From Azadirachta indica (lineage: Eukaryota; Streptophyta; Magnoliopsida; Sapindales; Meliaceae): 64,000 bases of DNA. How positions within the stretch are numbered: position 1 is the first letter of the stretch; every line of letters begins with the position of its first letter. Location: positions 12,967,368 to 13,031,367 of the forward strand of contig CM040453.1 in NCBI GenBank assembly GCA_022749755.1, given 5' to 3'. Under the pieces are notes generated by a model. The model worked only from the letters and a program-made list of their open reading frames with translations. It was not told where the DNA came from and did no database searches. The position numbers and the translations under genes were made by a program. Of the stretch, positions 1 through 12,600 are shown in pieces.

Positions 1-51
1 GTCAGAGCATGTTAGAACAAATTGTGTTGAAAGGCCGCAAGGAACTTTGAT
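1..51 (-). pseudogene. Truncated extra copy of an AIR9-like exon (cut by window edge)
   Basis: On the minus strand these 51 bases form 17 open codons reading [17 protein letters not shown], preceded by an AG splice acceptor at 52-53. They closely match exon 17 of the AIR9-like gene at 4745-4830, and the resemblance runs on through the adjoining intron sequence to about position 165-200. Beyond that the two diverge. The preceding exon of the intact gene (5496-5615) has no counterpart where it would be expected near 0.7-0.85 kb, nor anywhere up to 3.6 kb. I infer a 3'-end partial duplication, probably not expressed as a full gene. The rest lies off the left edge, so a functional paralogue with a rearranged 5' part cannot be excluded. 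Confidence 0.6.
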
Positions 52-1384
52 CTGGAACATCATTAAAGTAAATAGCGATATGAAATGTCTTACATACAAA
101 TGATGCAACCTTTTGCTGCAGAAAAATAAATGTTTTTCTTTCGACATAGTCCTATCAGATTCCTGGGAAGAAAATCATTTCGTGTATATAGCGTATGCTC
201 TCGCTTTCCCGGAAACTCAATGGAAGTTAAATAACAGTGTCACAATTCGTAAAGTGTGGACAACAAACCGTGCATAGTATCCGTTTCCTCAAAATTTTGT
301 GGGGATAATTTCATTTTGGTCTTTAATGTTTTGGAAACTATTACTCTGGCTGGAATATTTTATGTATTAAAAACAGTCCCTAATATTTTTAAAAATCATC
401 ATTACAGTTCAAATTATCTCGATCAAATATTATTTAGCCTCCTTCAATAACACATTTGTTAATTTTCTGCATTCTCTAAATTTTAATAATTTGAATGAAC
501 TAATTTCATTTTAAAATATTATTTTTATTGATATTTTTATGTATTAGGTAAAATATCCCTAATATTTTTTAAAATAATATTAATTCAAAATGAGCTTTAA
601 AAAACTTGGTTTAAAATATGGTACGTAGAAAATAAATAGAACCTGCAAAAGGTGCTTAAGAAAATAAAGACCAACCACAAAGTCTAATATAAGCAACTAT
701 AGAAATATAGGAATAGAATACAACTAATGAATCAACTATAGAATATATTTGAAATATTGAATATAAACCTTGGAAGTACTGAGCTGTTGAATTTTTGTGA
801 GTAATGTTTAGTAATTTTTAGGTGTATACGGTAAAAATTAAAATTTGCCAATTTTATCTTCATTATGTAATATTTTTAATAAATAAAGTGTTTAAAATGT
901 TAATAATTAATTTATTGGGACCATTATGTTCTTTATTTATGAAAAAAATATATAATTAAAAATAAAATTAATGGGTTTTAATTTTTGTTTATGCAACAAC
1001 AAAAATTTTACTATATTTTTTAAAGTTTATTTACATTCAAATATCCTCCATATTTGATTCATTAGTTTTGTTATATTCTCATATTTTTCTTGTTGCTTAT
1101 GAGATAGCCCCGTTTTGTTAAGTGCTTTATTTTTGGCTCTATATATTTGCTGGCTATTATATTCTGTCTTCTCAAACCTCATTTGGATTAATATGATTTT
1201 TAAAAATGTGAAGAATATTTTTGTCCAATACATAAAATATGTTAATGAAAATGATATTTCTTAAAAATTAAGGGACAAAATGAAATTAATACATTATAAA
1301 ATTAATATAATTTAGTGGAGACTTAAACAGATCTTCACTAACATTAAAAAAAAAAATTAATATTTGGTCAAGAGATTTAAATTA
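52..1384. other. AT-rich non-coding stretch
   Basis: The first ~150 bases are duplicated intron sequence of the AIR9-like gene. The remainder is AT-rich with only short random open frames, and I see no exon, RNA gene or clear repeat. Confidence 0.5.
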
Positions 1385-2240
1385 TATTAAGAGATATTAT
1401 ATTTCATCCCCTAATTTTTATGGAAAACTAATATATCTCCTAAATTTTTTAAAAAAACGAGATACCTCTCGAGTTTTAAACAAAGTTAAGATATCTTTTA
1501 AAGTTATTATTTACATCTTAATTTAACTTTTTTAACCTTTCATTATTAAAAATATCTAAAATAATTATATTATTTTTATTTTTTATTTTATAACAGCTAA
1601 TATAATCCCATTCTAACGTTTAAATTTAAAAGTTATAATAATATTTTGATCTTAATTATTTGTTTCCTTCAAATTTATTATCAACTTTATTAATATTTAA
1701 TTATATATTTTATAAAATAAATCATATCCTTAAAATAGTTTATTTTAAAAAATTATATATAATTAATATTGTCAAAATTATCTATAATTGTGTAAACATT
1801 TAAGAAATTTGACAACGAATTTTATGTTATAAAGAATTCTACAATTACTTATATATAATTTTTTAAATAAATTATTTTAATTATATAATATATTTAAAAA
1901 ATATATATAATTAGATATTATAAATATTTAATTATAACTTTTGAAGGAAAGAAATAATTAAGGTTTAAAATATTATTATAATTTTTAAATTTTTAATTTA
2001 TTACACTAAAATTATATTAATTATTATAAAATAAAAAAAAAAAAAATAATATAATTATTTTATATATTTTTAATAATAGAGAGTTATAATATTTAAATTC
2101 AAATATAAATAGTAATCTCATGAGATATCTTTAACTTTCTTTAAAAGGTAAAAATATTTTATATTTTTAAAATTTAGAAGGATATATTGACTTTTCTCAA
2201 AATCAAAGAGGTAAAAGTATAATATTCTTTATATTAATTG
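1385..2240. repeat. Large imperfect palindrome (foldback/MITE-like element)
   Basis: The left and right halves are reverse complements of each other over roughly 400 bases each, with the centre near 1.81 kb. One example is CTAATATATCTCCTAAATTT near 1429 against the complement of the segment near 2165-2190. Another is TCTTAATTATTTGTTTCCTT near 1650 against the complement of the segment near 1945-1965. The content is almost entirely A/T and there is no coding capacity. A non-autonomous foldback or Mutator-like element is the likely origin. Target-site duplications were not resolved. Confidence 0.6.
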
Positions 2241-3636
2241 AAATAATTTGGATTGAAATGATAAAATATAACAAAATGATAAGAGTTAAAAAAAAATGAT
2301 TTTCTGCATGCTACCGGTTGCCCAGAAAGTCAGAAGGAACGTTCTGAGTAGTGCACCGATTCATCACTGAAAGAGTTAATGTATGTAAAGAAGACAGAGA
2401 CTTCCGTAAATTGATAAAGACGTCTTGAAAAATAAGTGGAAGAGTAATAATTAGTGTTTTTCCTCTGCATTAGTTTGTTTTTGGCTCATTGCCCATGGAC
2501 ACGGAATAACTAATAACGCTTTGAAATTACATCTCCTTAACGAAAACTAAACTACAGGCAACCACAAAAGGAAAAGGGGGAGAGAATCAGTGATCACGGC
2601 ATGTTGCTAGCTTAGCTGGCATTTTGTTATCATCCAAAGCCATTGACTCAAGGGAACCTACAGAGGTCGTTGGTCTTGACCGGCATCAAAATTTATTTAT
2701 TTATCTTTAATCTCTCGAAATTTTTATGCCGTAAGACAGACATTTGTTACGTAGAAAAGGTGCAAGATACTTTGTAAGCTATTAATCTGTAACAATGTGA
2801 AAAAAAAAATGATTGCTTTTCCAAAATTAGCAACGTTACGTTATTAAAAAAATGACTTTTATATGTATTTATATATAAATCTTCGTTAGTAATTTGTTAA
2901 ACATCACATGACACGCAGAGATTTACATATTCAGTGTTTTGAAAGAATTACTTCTTAAATGATTTCTTTCCCAAAATTAGCGAAGTTACGATATTGTTCA
3001 TCTTAGAAAATATAAATTCCACCCCCACATTAGTGTTTATACTACCACAATAGCAACATAATGTCAAAAGAATACGTGACAAATCTATTCTGTTTTATTG
3101 GTTTCAGTTGCAAAAAACTAATGCGATATAAAATTCACTACTCGATCACCTTAAAGTTAATCTTGTTCTTTAAAATTGCTCGAGGTTCGATTGATTTCAG
3201 TGAAGTAATTTTATACGATCCATAGATTTTTCTTCACTTTTTTTTTTTAATTAATGAGATTCTTTCTGAGTGAATGAGAGAAAAACATAGCCATTTTTGT
3301 CTCAAAACGAGCCATTTAATTACAAAAAAAAAAAAAATCACTTAAATTACAGAATGTGAAACTACAAATGAAATCTAAATTACAGAAATTTATTATTCAT
3401 GTAGGAACTACCTGCTACATATTTGCAGGATTCAATAATATTGCAATGTATTTGCAGGAGTCATTCAATAATAATACAATAGTGGGAGAGAATAATAAGA
3501 TACGCGTTGCTTACTTTCACTAAATTCAGAAATAAATACCGACACCTTAATGCTAATAGAATTATTGTCTTCCAATCTCTACCATGAATGAATGATAATG
3601 AGGCCTCTAAATCTACATTCAGATGGAGGAAAAGAT
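2241..3636. other. Intergenic / 3' flank of the AIR9-like gene
   Basis: No gene is recognised. Two short similar segments built around CCAAAATTAGC(A/G)A(C/A)GTTACG occur near 2820 and 2970, a diverged direct repeat. The part next to 3637 should include the 3' UTR of the minus-strand gene. Confidence 0.4.
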
Positions 3637-6600
3637 CTATGCTCTTCCCTTTCTCTTGTCATCCAACGCCTGCTCCAACATATCCAAATAGAATGTCAAA
3701 TTGGAACATTTTGAATTTAAACCTATAGAAATAGAATAACAATGTATGTATATTGTAAAATAGAAGTCAGATTCTCTCTCTGTTTTTCTCCCCTTTTTCT
3801 TTTTTTTTTTCACTTGGAGAAAAAAGTTTGATGTACCAACAGAAGGGCACAGGCAAAGCTAACCATAGACAGTGCTACCATAGAGCTTAGCTAGGTTCAT
3901 AAATCTATGGTGGAACTGTTACTTTATGTTTGCAAGCATGGTAGTGTACAATCACATATTGACTAGATAAGATTAGGAAAAGGAATGAACACATATGCAT
4001 TATGCACAAGTGAGAGATGTTTGAAAGAAGATTCTGAAATAAGAAATAATACCTTGCTTTGAAACATTCTCATTGTCAGCACAAGAGTATCACGCATTCT
4101 ATTTGGTAAAAAAAAAAATCAAATGCATCGTGTCAGAAAGCATTGCATTAATAAGCAAAAGAAACTCTAGTGGTGCAAATAGAGGCATGATGAAGGTTCT
4201 GGACAATGAAGCACCACAGTATAATCTCATAGTAAGAGCAGAAAGCAAGTAGAAAGTGTATAGGCCATAAAAATTTGAAATCAAAGAGAAAAATAAATTT
4301 GCAGGTTCAGACATTTGACATTGTCAACAAGTGAACCTGGGCTTAAGATTTATTATTTTTCCTCTTTTTTTATTTTTTTTTGGCACAATACAAATGAGTT
4401 GAATTTCCTTTATTAAATTGTACTTATAAGTGTAGAAAGAAAAGAAACCACTCCCAGTAATACCCTCCAATAATCAACGGCATAAATAGATGAGCATAAG
4501 ATTTAAGTTTATGTTGAACTCATCTCTGCTTATCTAGCTTTTACAGTGCCATTTTCTTCTGAATAGTTCTTACTTCTCCTCAAGTATGGCAAACAATTGA
4601 AACGAAAAATGAACATAATGAAGTATGAGCCCCATTGACAAGCTTTCATCACACCAATATGAACTGATGATTTGCTAGAAAACAAAATCAAGGATATCAA
4701 AGTCAATTTTATGCACAATCCGAATGTGAAAACTAATGTATTACCGAACATTATATGTGCTGAAAGGATGTGAAGAACCATCAGAGCTTGTTAGAACAAA
4801 TTGTGTTGAGAGCCCACAAGGAACTTTGATCTGCAACATCATTGAAGTGAAAAATGATATGAAATGACTCGTATATAAATGATGGAAACTTTTGCAGTAG
4901 CAAAATAAATGTTTTTCTTTTGACATAATTCTACAGATTCCCGAAAAGCATAGAGCGTTTCAAACTGATACAGAAAGGTTATGTCAGGAACCTGAAAGTT
5001 AATCATCTTTTAACCATACATATCCTTGCAAGATTTATTGTCAAAAGTAGAACTTGTAAAAAGGCATGAAGCAACAATATCGAGTATCTTGCACACTAAA
5101 AAAATGGGTAAATGATGTCAATACAGTAATTATTCCTATGAGGAAATATTTATGGATTAATCTACATATAAATCAACCACTGATTTAATGAGTTCATCAA
5201 ACTTGGCAGCAAATTGTAAACTGTTGAATGCACTGAATATGAATACGCTTCTTAATCGGTTCTTATATGTGTACAAATGCGTAAATGATGTCAATACCAT
5301 AATTATTCATATGAGGAAATATTTATGGGTTAAACTACATATAAATCATCCGCTGATTTCATGAGTTCAATAAACTTGGCAGCAAACTGTAAAATTTTGA
5401 GTGCACTGAATATGAATATGAATATGCTTGTTAATCAGTTTCTTTTATATATATATACTCTTTCATAGACAGTGTATTAAAAGTAACTAGCATACCGACA
5501 ACTCCTTCGAAAATTTCTCCTCAATTACCACAGTTTCCATGCTATTCAGCTTGATTTGGTAACTAGACCGTCTCAAGATAAGAGTTGCCAGCTCCCATTT
5601 CTCAGAAGAATCCATCTGTTAAAGTTGAGGCAGAAGTTTGAGTTACAACACAAATCTAACATTTTTGCATTACATTTTGTGAATATCTACAAGATCACCA
5701 ACATATCAACAAATGTTTCATTTAATTAGTGGCATACATTCACCACGTACAATAGAAGAAGGATATTTAAGTCTCAGTTACAACATTTTAACAAGCATTG
5801 AGCATCAATGGCTATTAGAATGATCATATATGTGATCACTGTCATATTGCACAGAAGAAAAGCAAAGGGACATAATGATCCAGGAACACTATGAACTGTA
5901 TTCCAGAAACATAAATGATCTGGAAAGAATACCAAACATAAGCCATTTTGGAAAGAAGAATAGCTGAGCTGTTCAGGATCATTCCTCTTGGAAACTAAAA
6001 ATTCAGGACACAGTCGTATTTGTGAAAATGTTGAACCAGTGAGTTGGGCAATTCTTTTCTTTTCATTTTTAGTTTTTCATTCTTTGATACACAGGATCCC
6101 TAAACCTTTGTCACTTCATGGATTTGCAAACTTATAATTTTGTTTGACGAATTCTCTTTTTTCTCTTACTAAAATAATTTAACAAAATATGTTAGACTTC
6201 ATCACGTATTGTGATTACCTTGTAACTACTTAACAGAACAATATGATACACATGTCAATCTCGCATTTTGAGTCTCTAATAGGAGAAGGTTATCACATTT
6301 CAGTCTTCCAAAATATGATGATTGACAAATAAACTCTTGACATATTTGGAACAACTGCTGAAATAAACAAAACCTACCAGCAACAGAATACTAAACGTGG
6401 CATGACCTTTGGAAATGTACATGTCAATCTCGCTCTGCATATCCGAGTCTGCAAAGGAACTCAACAGCACAATATGCTAATAATGCAAATTTATGGAGGA
6501 AAAACTCAAAACAGATTAAAAGCTTATCCTTAAGAATATTTATCAACATTGTTTCTAAAATGTGAATTAACTTTTTTAACAAATATCAAAGTTAAGGTTA

Positions 6601-9600
6601 CTTTAAGATAAAACCATATCATATGTCACATTTTAGACACAACGTTTATCGTCAAAGCTAAAATCATATCATGTGTCAAACCAAGCATTGATTTTTTACA
6701 TGTCTTTAAATAAATCAATATATGAAAAAACACGGACATATTAATGCTCTGTGGAATATAGTCTCAGATTTTAATTCAAAGATACAAACAAACAGTTGTT
6801 TATGATGTGCCTACAGCTACAAAAATTTCACCAATTTCCAAGATATATTTATAGGTGCAAAAGATAATTTTTATTAAATAATTCCGTCTATAGCAATGTT
6901 CAAAAAAACATTTTGAGTTTCATGATTTCTAGGTCCAAGAAGTGAAGCCAATCATATATACGTACCGCACTTTATTTTGTTCTGATCATTAGCAAAAAGC
7001 CTTACTAATTCCCCCTGATACCATCAAATAGTGCAAAAGAGGAGTCAAGATGGCTACGTAGTCATGTAGTAAAAACGTCAAAGTTGCAACTTCTACTTGA
7101 AAGATTTTAATGGAGCAAGGTACAACATGCATGCAAACAAATTAAATTCACCAATGTAGGAAGAAATAAGCTTCATATTTAACAAGGCATCTAACAGTGC
7201 CGAAGGATGGGAGATCCACAAAATTATACCATTCCCGGCAGGCAACAAACTAATGTCTAATCTTGAAAGGAGTAAACAGATTGAAAAAAAAATTGTTACC
7301 GGCAGCCAATCTGAATGTCACAATTGATCATACAAAATGAAAGATGTTTTAACTGTTTTCCCCAGAAATGTGGTATAAATCCTATGACTGGGAATCTATT
7401 ACGCAAATGAATAACAACTCAAAACTCCAAATTCTGTATCACCAGGCAAAGTGAGACCTAACTTTTGTTGTACATGCAACTGCTTATAAACAGACTTAAT
7501 AACAATAAGGATGAGAACACCATCTAATATACATAACAAAACCAAGTCAGAGCCCTGAAGATTTTTCACAAGAAGTCAACAAGACATGTCTAATCTGAGA
7601 GGGAAATGGGGTTCACTTGGTCTAAACCAATAATAACATATACATCCTTATGGAAAAGAAGATCTCAACTCTGAAATAATAACTTTTTAGTATCAGTTAA
7701 ATACATCGTGCATGGATTTTAATGTGCAAAAGCAAAAAAGCTAGGTAAATAATTAGGAATCATTTTCTGATATTTTATACCTGACGGCCTTGGTCATCCA
7801 TTGGTATACACTCCACAGCTATCAGTTTATCAACATCATCAGCTGTGACAACATATTCTGGATTTGTAGCTCCTGAATGAAAAATTCACTTTTAGTCAGT
7901 CAAGATAATCTTTTAACAAGCAAACTACCAAAAAGTCAAAAATTATTTTGATGCTCACCCTCAATGTAATGCGTAGTGCCATCGTGAAGATGACGAACCC
8001 ACTAATATACAAATTGTTAAAAGTAAAAAATAGAAAAAAGAAAAGGTTAATCTATTATGTGAAAACCATCAAAAAGAATTTCAATTTTCGCATAAGTTAA
8101 CTTCTAAAAAATTTTTACCTGAAACATACAAAGAGTAGTCCCACGTACAGGGAATCCACAACCAAGAAGTTTCTCTCCAGGTGTAGCTTCACCAATAATC
8201 TGAAAGCCCTCAATACCAGGGCCCTCTGAATTGCAACAAGCCATATTAGATTCCAGCAAAGATCATATATTGGTTTTATTGACAAAAATATCCACAACCT
8301 TCAGAAACAGAGGAAGCAATCTCATCATGTGTGCCAGGAAACCAAACATTTGTCCTCTCTCCTGCTCTGCTTTTTGCAACACGTGCACTAAGTGGAGCAG
8401 AACTATAGCTAGTACCATCTCTGTAAGAGTTCAATACATCGTTAGGTAAGAATTGGATATATGAAATGAAAGGAGTTCTGATCATTTAAAGGTAAAATAG
8501 TAGTTGGTGCCATGTTATATGCCTAAACTTCAATTCATATTAACAGCTAAAAGTTTAGAATGTGTGAAAAGAAAAGGAAGAACACAATCAATTTTATTCT
8601 TAGAATTAAAATTAAATTTATTTAGTTTCACTCGGTTTAGTTTTAGTAAGTATATTTCTATTTCAAGTAGTATAAGTATTTTCCTAGTTTGTTTAGAATT
8701 CCTAATTTATATTACTTTATTATTTTAACCCCTATAAAGGTATGAGCGTGTACTTAGTTTATGATTCAAAAAGGATATAATATAATTTTTTTTCCCTCTA
8801 ACATGGTATCAGAGCAGGTTAGATCTTAAGCTTGAGAATCATATTAAAAAAGTTAAATTTGAGAGTTCTATTAGAGAAGTTAGATTTGAGAGACATTAAA
8901 GAAGTTAAGTTTGATAGTCCTATCGAAGAAGTTAGATTTGACAATGGTGTTAGAGAAGTTAAGTTTAAGAGTCCTACTAGAAAAATTAGGTTTGAGAGTC
9001 GTATTAAAGAAGTTTCAAAGGTTTGAGAATCGTATTAAAGACGTTTTGAAGTTTGAAAATTGTATTAGAGAAGTTTTGAAGGTTTGAAAGTCGTATTAGA
9101 GAAGTTTTAAAGGTTTGAGAGTCGTATTACAAAAGTTTTAAACGTTTGAGAGTCATATTAGAAAAAATTTTGAAGGTTTGAGAGTCAGATTAGAGAAGTT
9201 CTAATAACAATGACGTGCTGCTCTAAAAGGTGGTTACTAAATATAATTTAGTCATATACCAAATAACCTAAAAGGTGGTTACTAGGCATAATTTAGTCTT
9301 CTAACAAATAACCTAAAAGATGGTTATTGAGCATAATTTAGTTTTGGGAATTAACCAAAAATGACCAATTTTTATATTCGAAAATCAATTTTGACCACCT
9401 AACAAAATGTTATTCAAAAGTGATCAATTTAAAGACTTTTCGACTAAAATGCCCCCGTGACTAGTTCCATACTAACTTTTCAAATGCAAGTCTCTGTCGA
9501 ACTCAAAAATAGGTTTTAAGTAAGGTGTAATTTTCACCCTACTCAAAGGAAAAAAATTTTTACCTTATTCAAAACCTACTTTCAAGTGAGGTGAAATTTT

Positions 9601-12600
9601 TACCCTACTCAAAAGTATGTTTTGAGTAATGTGAATATTTCACCCTACTCAAAACATACTTTCAAATAAATAACGCCAAATTTATGAGTTTTGATCCAAA
9701 CATGATCACGAGGGCATTTTGATTGAAAAGTTGTTAAAGTGTCCATTTTTGAATGAAAATTTGTTATGTGGTCATTTTTAAATGTAGGGGTAAATGGTGA
9801 TCACAATTGGTTAAATCCCTTTAATTTCTACCCAAAAAAACAAAGAAAACATAACTGTACCCTGACCCATGTTACTATTTTTTGTTACTATTCACATTTA
9901 GTGTATCAACAGAGGTCTAATAAATAGAATCCATGTGTAATACGTGAATTCTGCAAAATAAAAGATGAAGAAGCCAACATATTAAGAGCTCGTGAACAAT
10001 ACTCAAATATCTTCACTACTAATATTGTTGCTCTTCCTTTGAGAGGCACTACTACTATTGCTTGCCTCTGGAAGGCGTTACTATTACTATCGCTCACCTC
10101 TAGAAGGCACTACTACTACTATCACTTTCCTTTGAACACACTATCACTACTACTCGCTTCTAGAAGCCAAATTCATCTTTCAAAGGCAGTACTAATTGGT
10201 TTTCTCCTCATAACTGCTTTAGAATTCTCTAATCTTCTTCTCAACTACATTATTAGCTTCCAAACTCAAACTTTCTTAACCATCTTTAAGTTTGATAGAA
10301 AATGTTAGAATTAAGATTAAACTTATTTAGTTTAATTACATTTAGTTTTCTTAAGTATATTTCTAGTTCAAATAGTATTATAAATTTCCTAATTTGTTTA
10401 GGAATTCTAGTTTATGTTACTTTAATATTTTAGCCTATATAAAAACATGGCCATGTACTGAATTTCTGATTCAAGAGAGATTCAATATAAATTTTTTTTT
10501 ACTCAATTATAATTAGTATAATGTTAATAGAATGTTCTTTTCAACAATCAAGATATATTAATATTGTGAGGACAAAATGAGTTGAAGTAACAATTCAGAA
10601 GAACACTTGGCTGCATCTACAACAACCATGCATGAAAAGTCACTAAATACAAAACTGAAAAATAAACCATCATGATCACAGTAACCATAACAGATCCAGC
10701 AGGCCAGACCAGTGAACCAATCAGGCCAGCCAGCCAATTTGGGCTTCTAGTCCTCCTAGTCAACTTGGTCAACTTCAAAGAGTTTACGTAAGTACAACCA
10801 TGATAGCATGTCAATCTCAACAAGGGGCAAAATATTATTTATAATGTGCACCAAGATGAAACAAAATACGCAATATTACCAGGCCAAAACTAGCTATTTG
10901 CATTTAGTGTTAGCATAACAGGTTCATGTCCAAAATAAAATTTAACAGATTATGAATTAGTATTTTCGCAACCAGTGACCCAGTCTCTTTGCCTGGTCAC
11001 TGTCCGTGTTGGATTTAGTGACTAAGATACGGAGAAAATATTCTAATGAATATCAGTTGGAATCACTGCAATATAATAGAGAAAACATGCTGGAGTATGG
11101 AAATAAAGAGACCCAAAGGATCCTAAGTTTCTTTCTTTCTTCCTGGGTCAATAAAGAAGAACGAGTTCATTAGAATTTGGAAGCCTTGTAACAATATAAA
11201 TAAATATTTGCTGAAGACCAGTTTCATCATGTTTGAAGAAACAACAAGAAGAACAGGTTTGAAAGCCTTCTAACAAGATTAATAAATATTTGCCAAAGAT
11301 AAGTTTCATCATTTTTTAAGAAACAACAAGATGAACAGCCAAAATACAATGAGAAAAAGACAATTAAGATCAAAACAAAATATACAAGTGCCTACCCATT
11401 GGAATGGAATGAGAACCCCTGTGAACTATCATTATTGAATGGCTGCTGCATCTGACTATTCAGCATTAAATTTTTTGTTTCTGTATGAATGTTGTCATGA
11501 ATGGATCTTGGCATATGATCAGCTGGTTCAGTATGTTCCTTAGTATTGGGATTATACAGAGAAAAGCCATGCTGATCCTGCAACAAAGAGAAAGCAAAAT
11601 GATTAAAAGAAAAATTATCATAAGGGGAAACATATTGTGAGACTACCTTGATAATGACAATTATTGACGTAAAGAGCAAAGCAACAAGATAGAAATCAAG
11701 TAGATTACATGCCAGCAATACCGTATCAAGAGATCCAGTTCCGGCATGAGTTCCTGCCGCTGAAGTTAACTCTCTAATGCTATCCTGTGACAGAAGTGAA
11801 TCAATAGCCATATCACTGACTTTGAAATATATATATATATATATATATATATGTCAGATATCGGCCAAATTCATGATAAAAGCATCACTTGTATCTTACA
11901 AGGGATAATCAAGAAATTTTATATAATTATAGATTTTTCTTTTTGGGAAAAAAAGGAAAGGAAAAACTCTGCTGCAAAAGTATAAACGAATGTTCCACCA
12001 ATAGATATCCTTGTGATATGGGCCAGAATGTGTCTCTGTCGATGTATGAGAATTAGGCAAACATTTAGAGAAGCATTGTTCTTTCTCTTTTTGAGTTGTT
12101 TTGGAGATGATATACATGTTATTAGCTGCTTGGTCCTAGATCACTTCAATATCAACATGATGTGATTAAATGTAGAAACTCTCAATAAACTGCTTTTAAA
12201 TGCAAGTGATACAACATTGTGATCCATGATTACAGTTGACAAAGATGATATTATGGATTGAATGGACGAAAATCATATGCACGGTGCGAATAATTCACTA
12301 TGTATTTAAGGTACTATGGGTCATAATTGATTGCAAGTGGTGTGAAATTTTGTGAAACAAAAACTTACATAAGAAGTTCTAATCTTCCACTGCAACTGAT
12401 CATGTAAGTGCTGCAGACATTCAAGAAAAAGAGAAGGTAAGTTGCATTTGGCAGACTACATAGACAACATAGAAAATATAAAGTATGCTGCAAAACAAAG
12501 AAACTTTATAAGTGTGCTTTAAGATAAATATCATGAGGAACCCCAAAAATTTCCGACTTTCAGTTCCCACTTCAGTCTGCTGTCCATCAATCTTCTAAAA

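Larger units (their letters stand above)
8598..10505 (+). mobile_element. Small non-autonomous LTR retroelement (TRIM/SMART-like)
   Basis: Two direct LTRs of about 205 bases, 8598-8803 and 10303-10505, share AGAATTAA, TTTATTTAGTTT, AAGTATATTTCTA and the run ending at TCAATATAA/ATATAATATAA. The 3' LTR opens with TGTTAGAATT and ends ACTCA; the 5' LTR ends TAACA. Directly after it lies TGGTATCAGAGC (8804-8815), the usual primer-binding site for initiator tRNA-Met. The flanking pentamers TTTAT and ATTAT are a plausible decayed target duplication. The interior (~1.5 kb) has no gag or pol. It is filled with tandem repeats plus a nested 474-bp element. The insertion is in the same orientation as the + strand, antisense to the AIR9-like gene whose intron (8421-11395) holds it. 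Confidence 0.8.

Noticed and set aside
8832..9026. 64-codon repetitive open frame
   Set aside because: Composed wholly of minisatellite units inside a non-autonomous LTR element; no start context or family match.
11392..11811. 139-codon minus-strand open frame as an independent gene
   Set aside because: It is two exons of the AIR9-like gene (11577-11396 and 11784-11722) read through an intron that happens to stay open.
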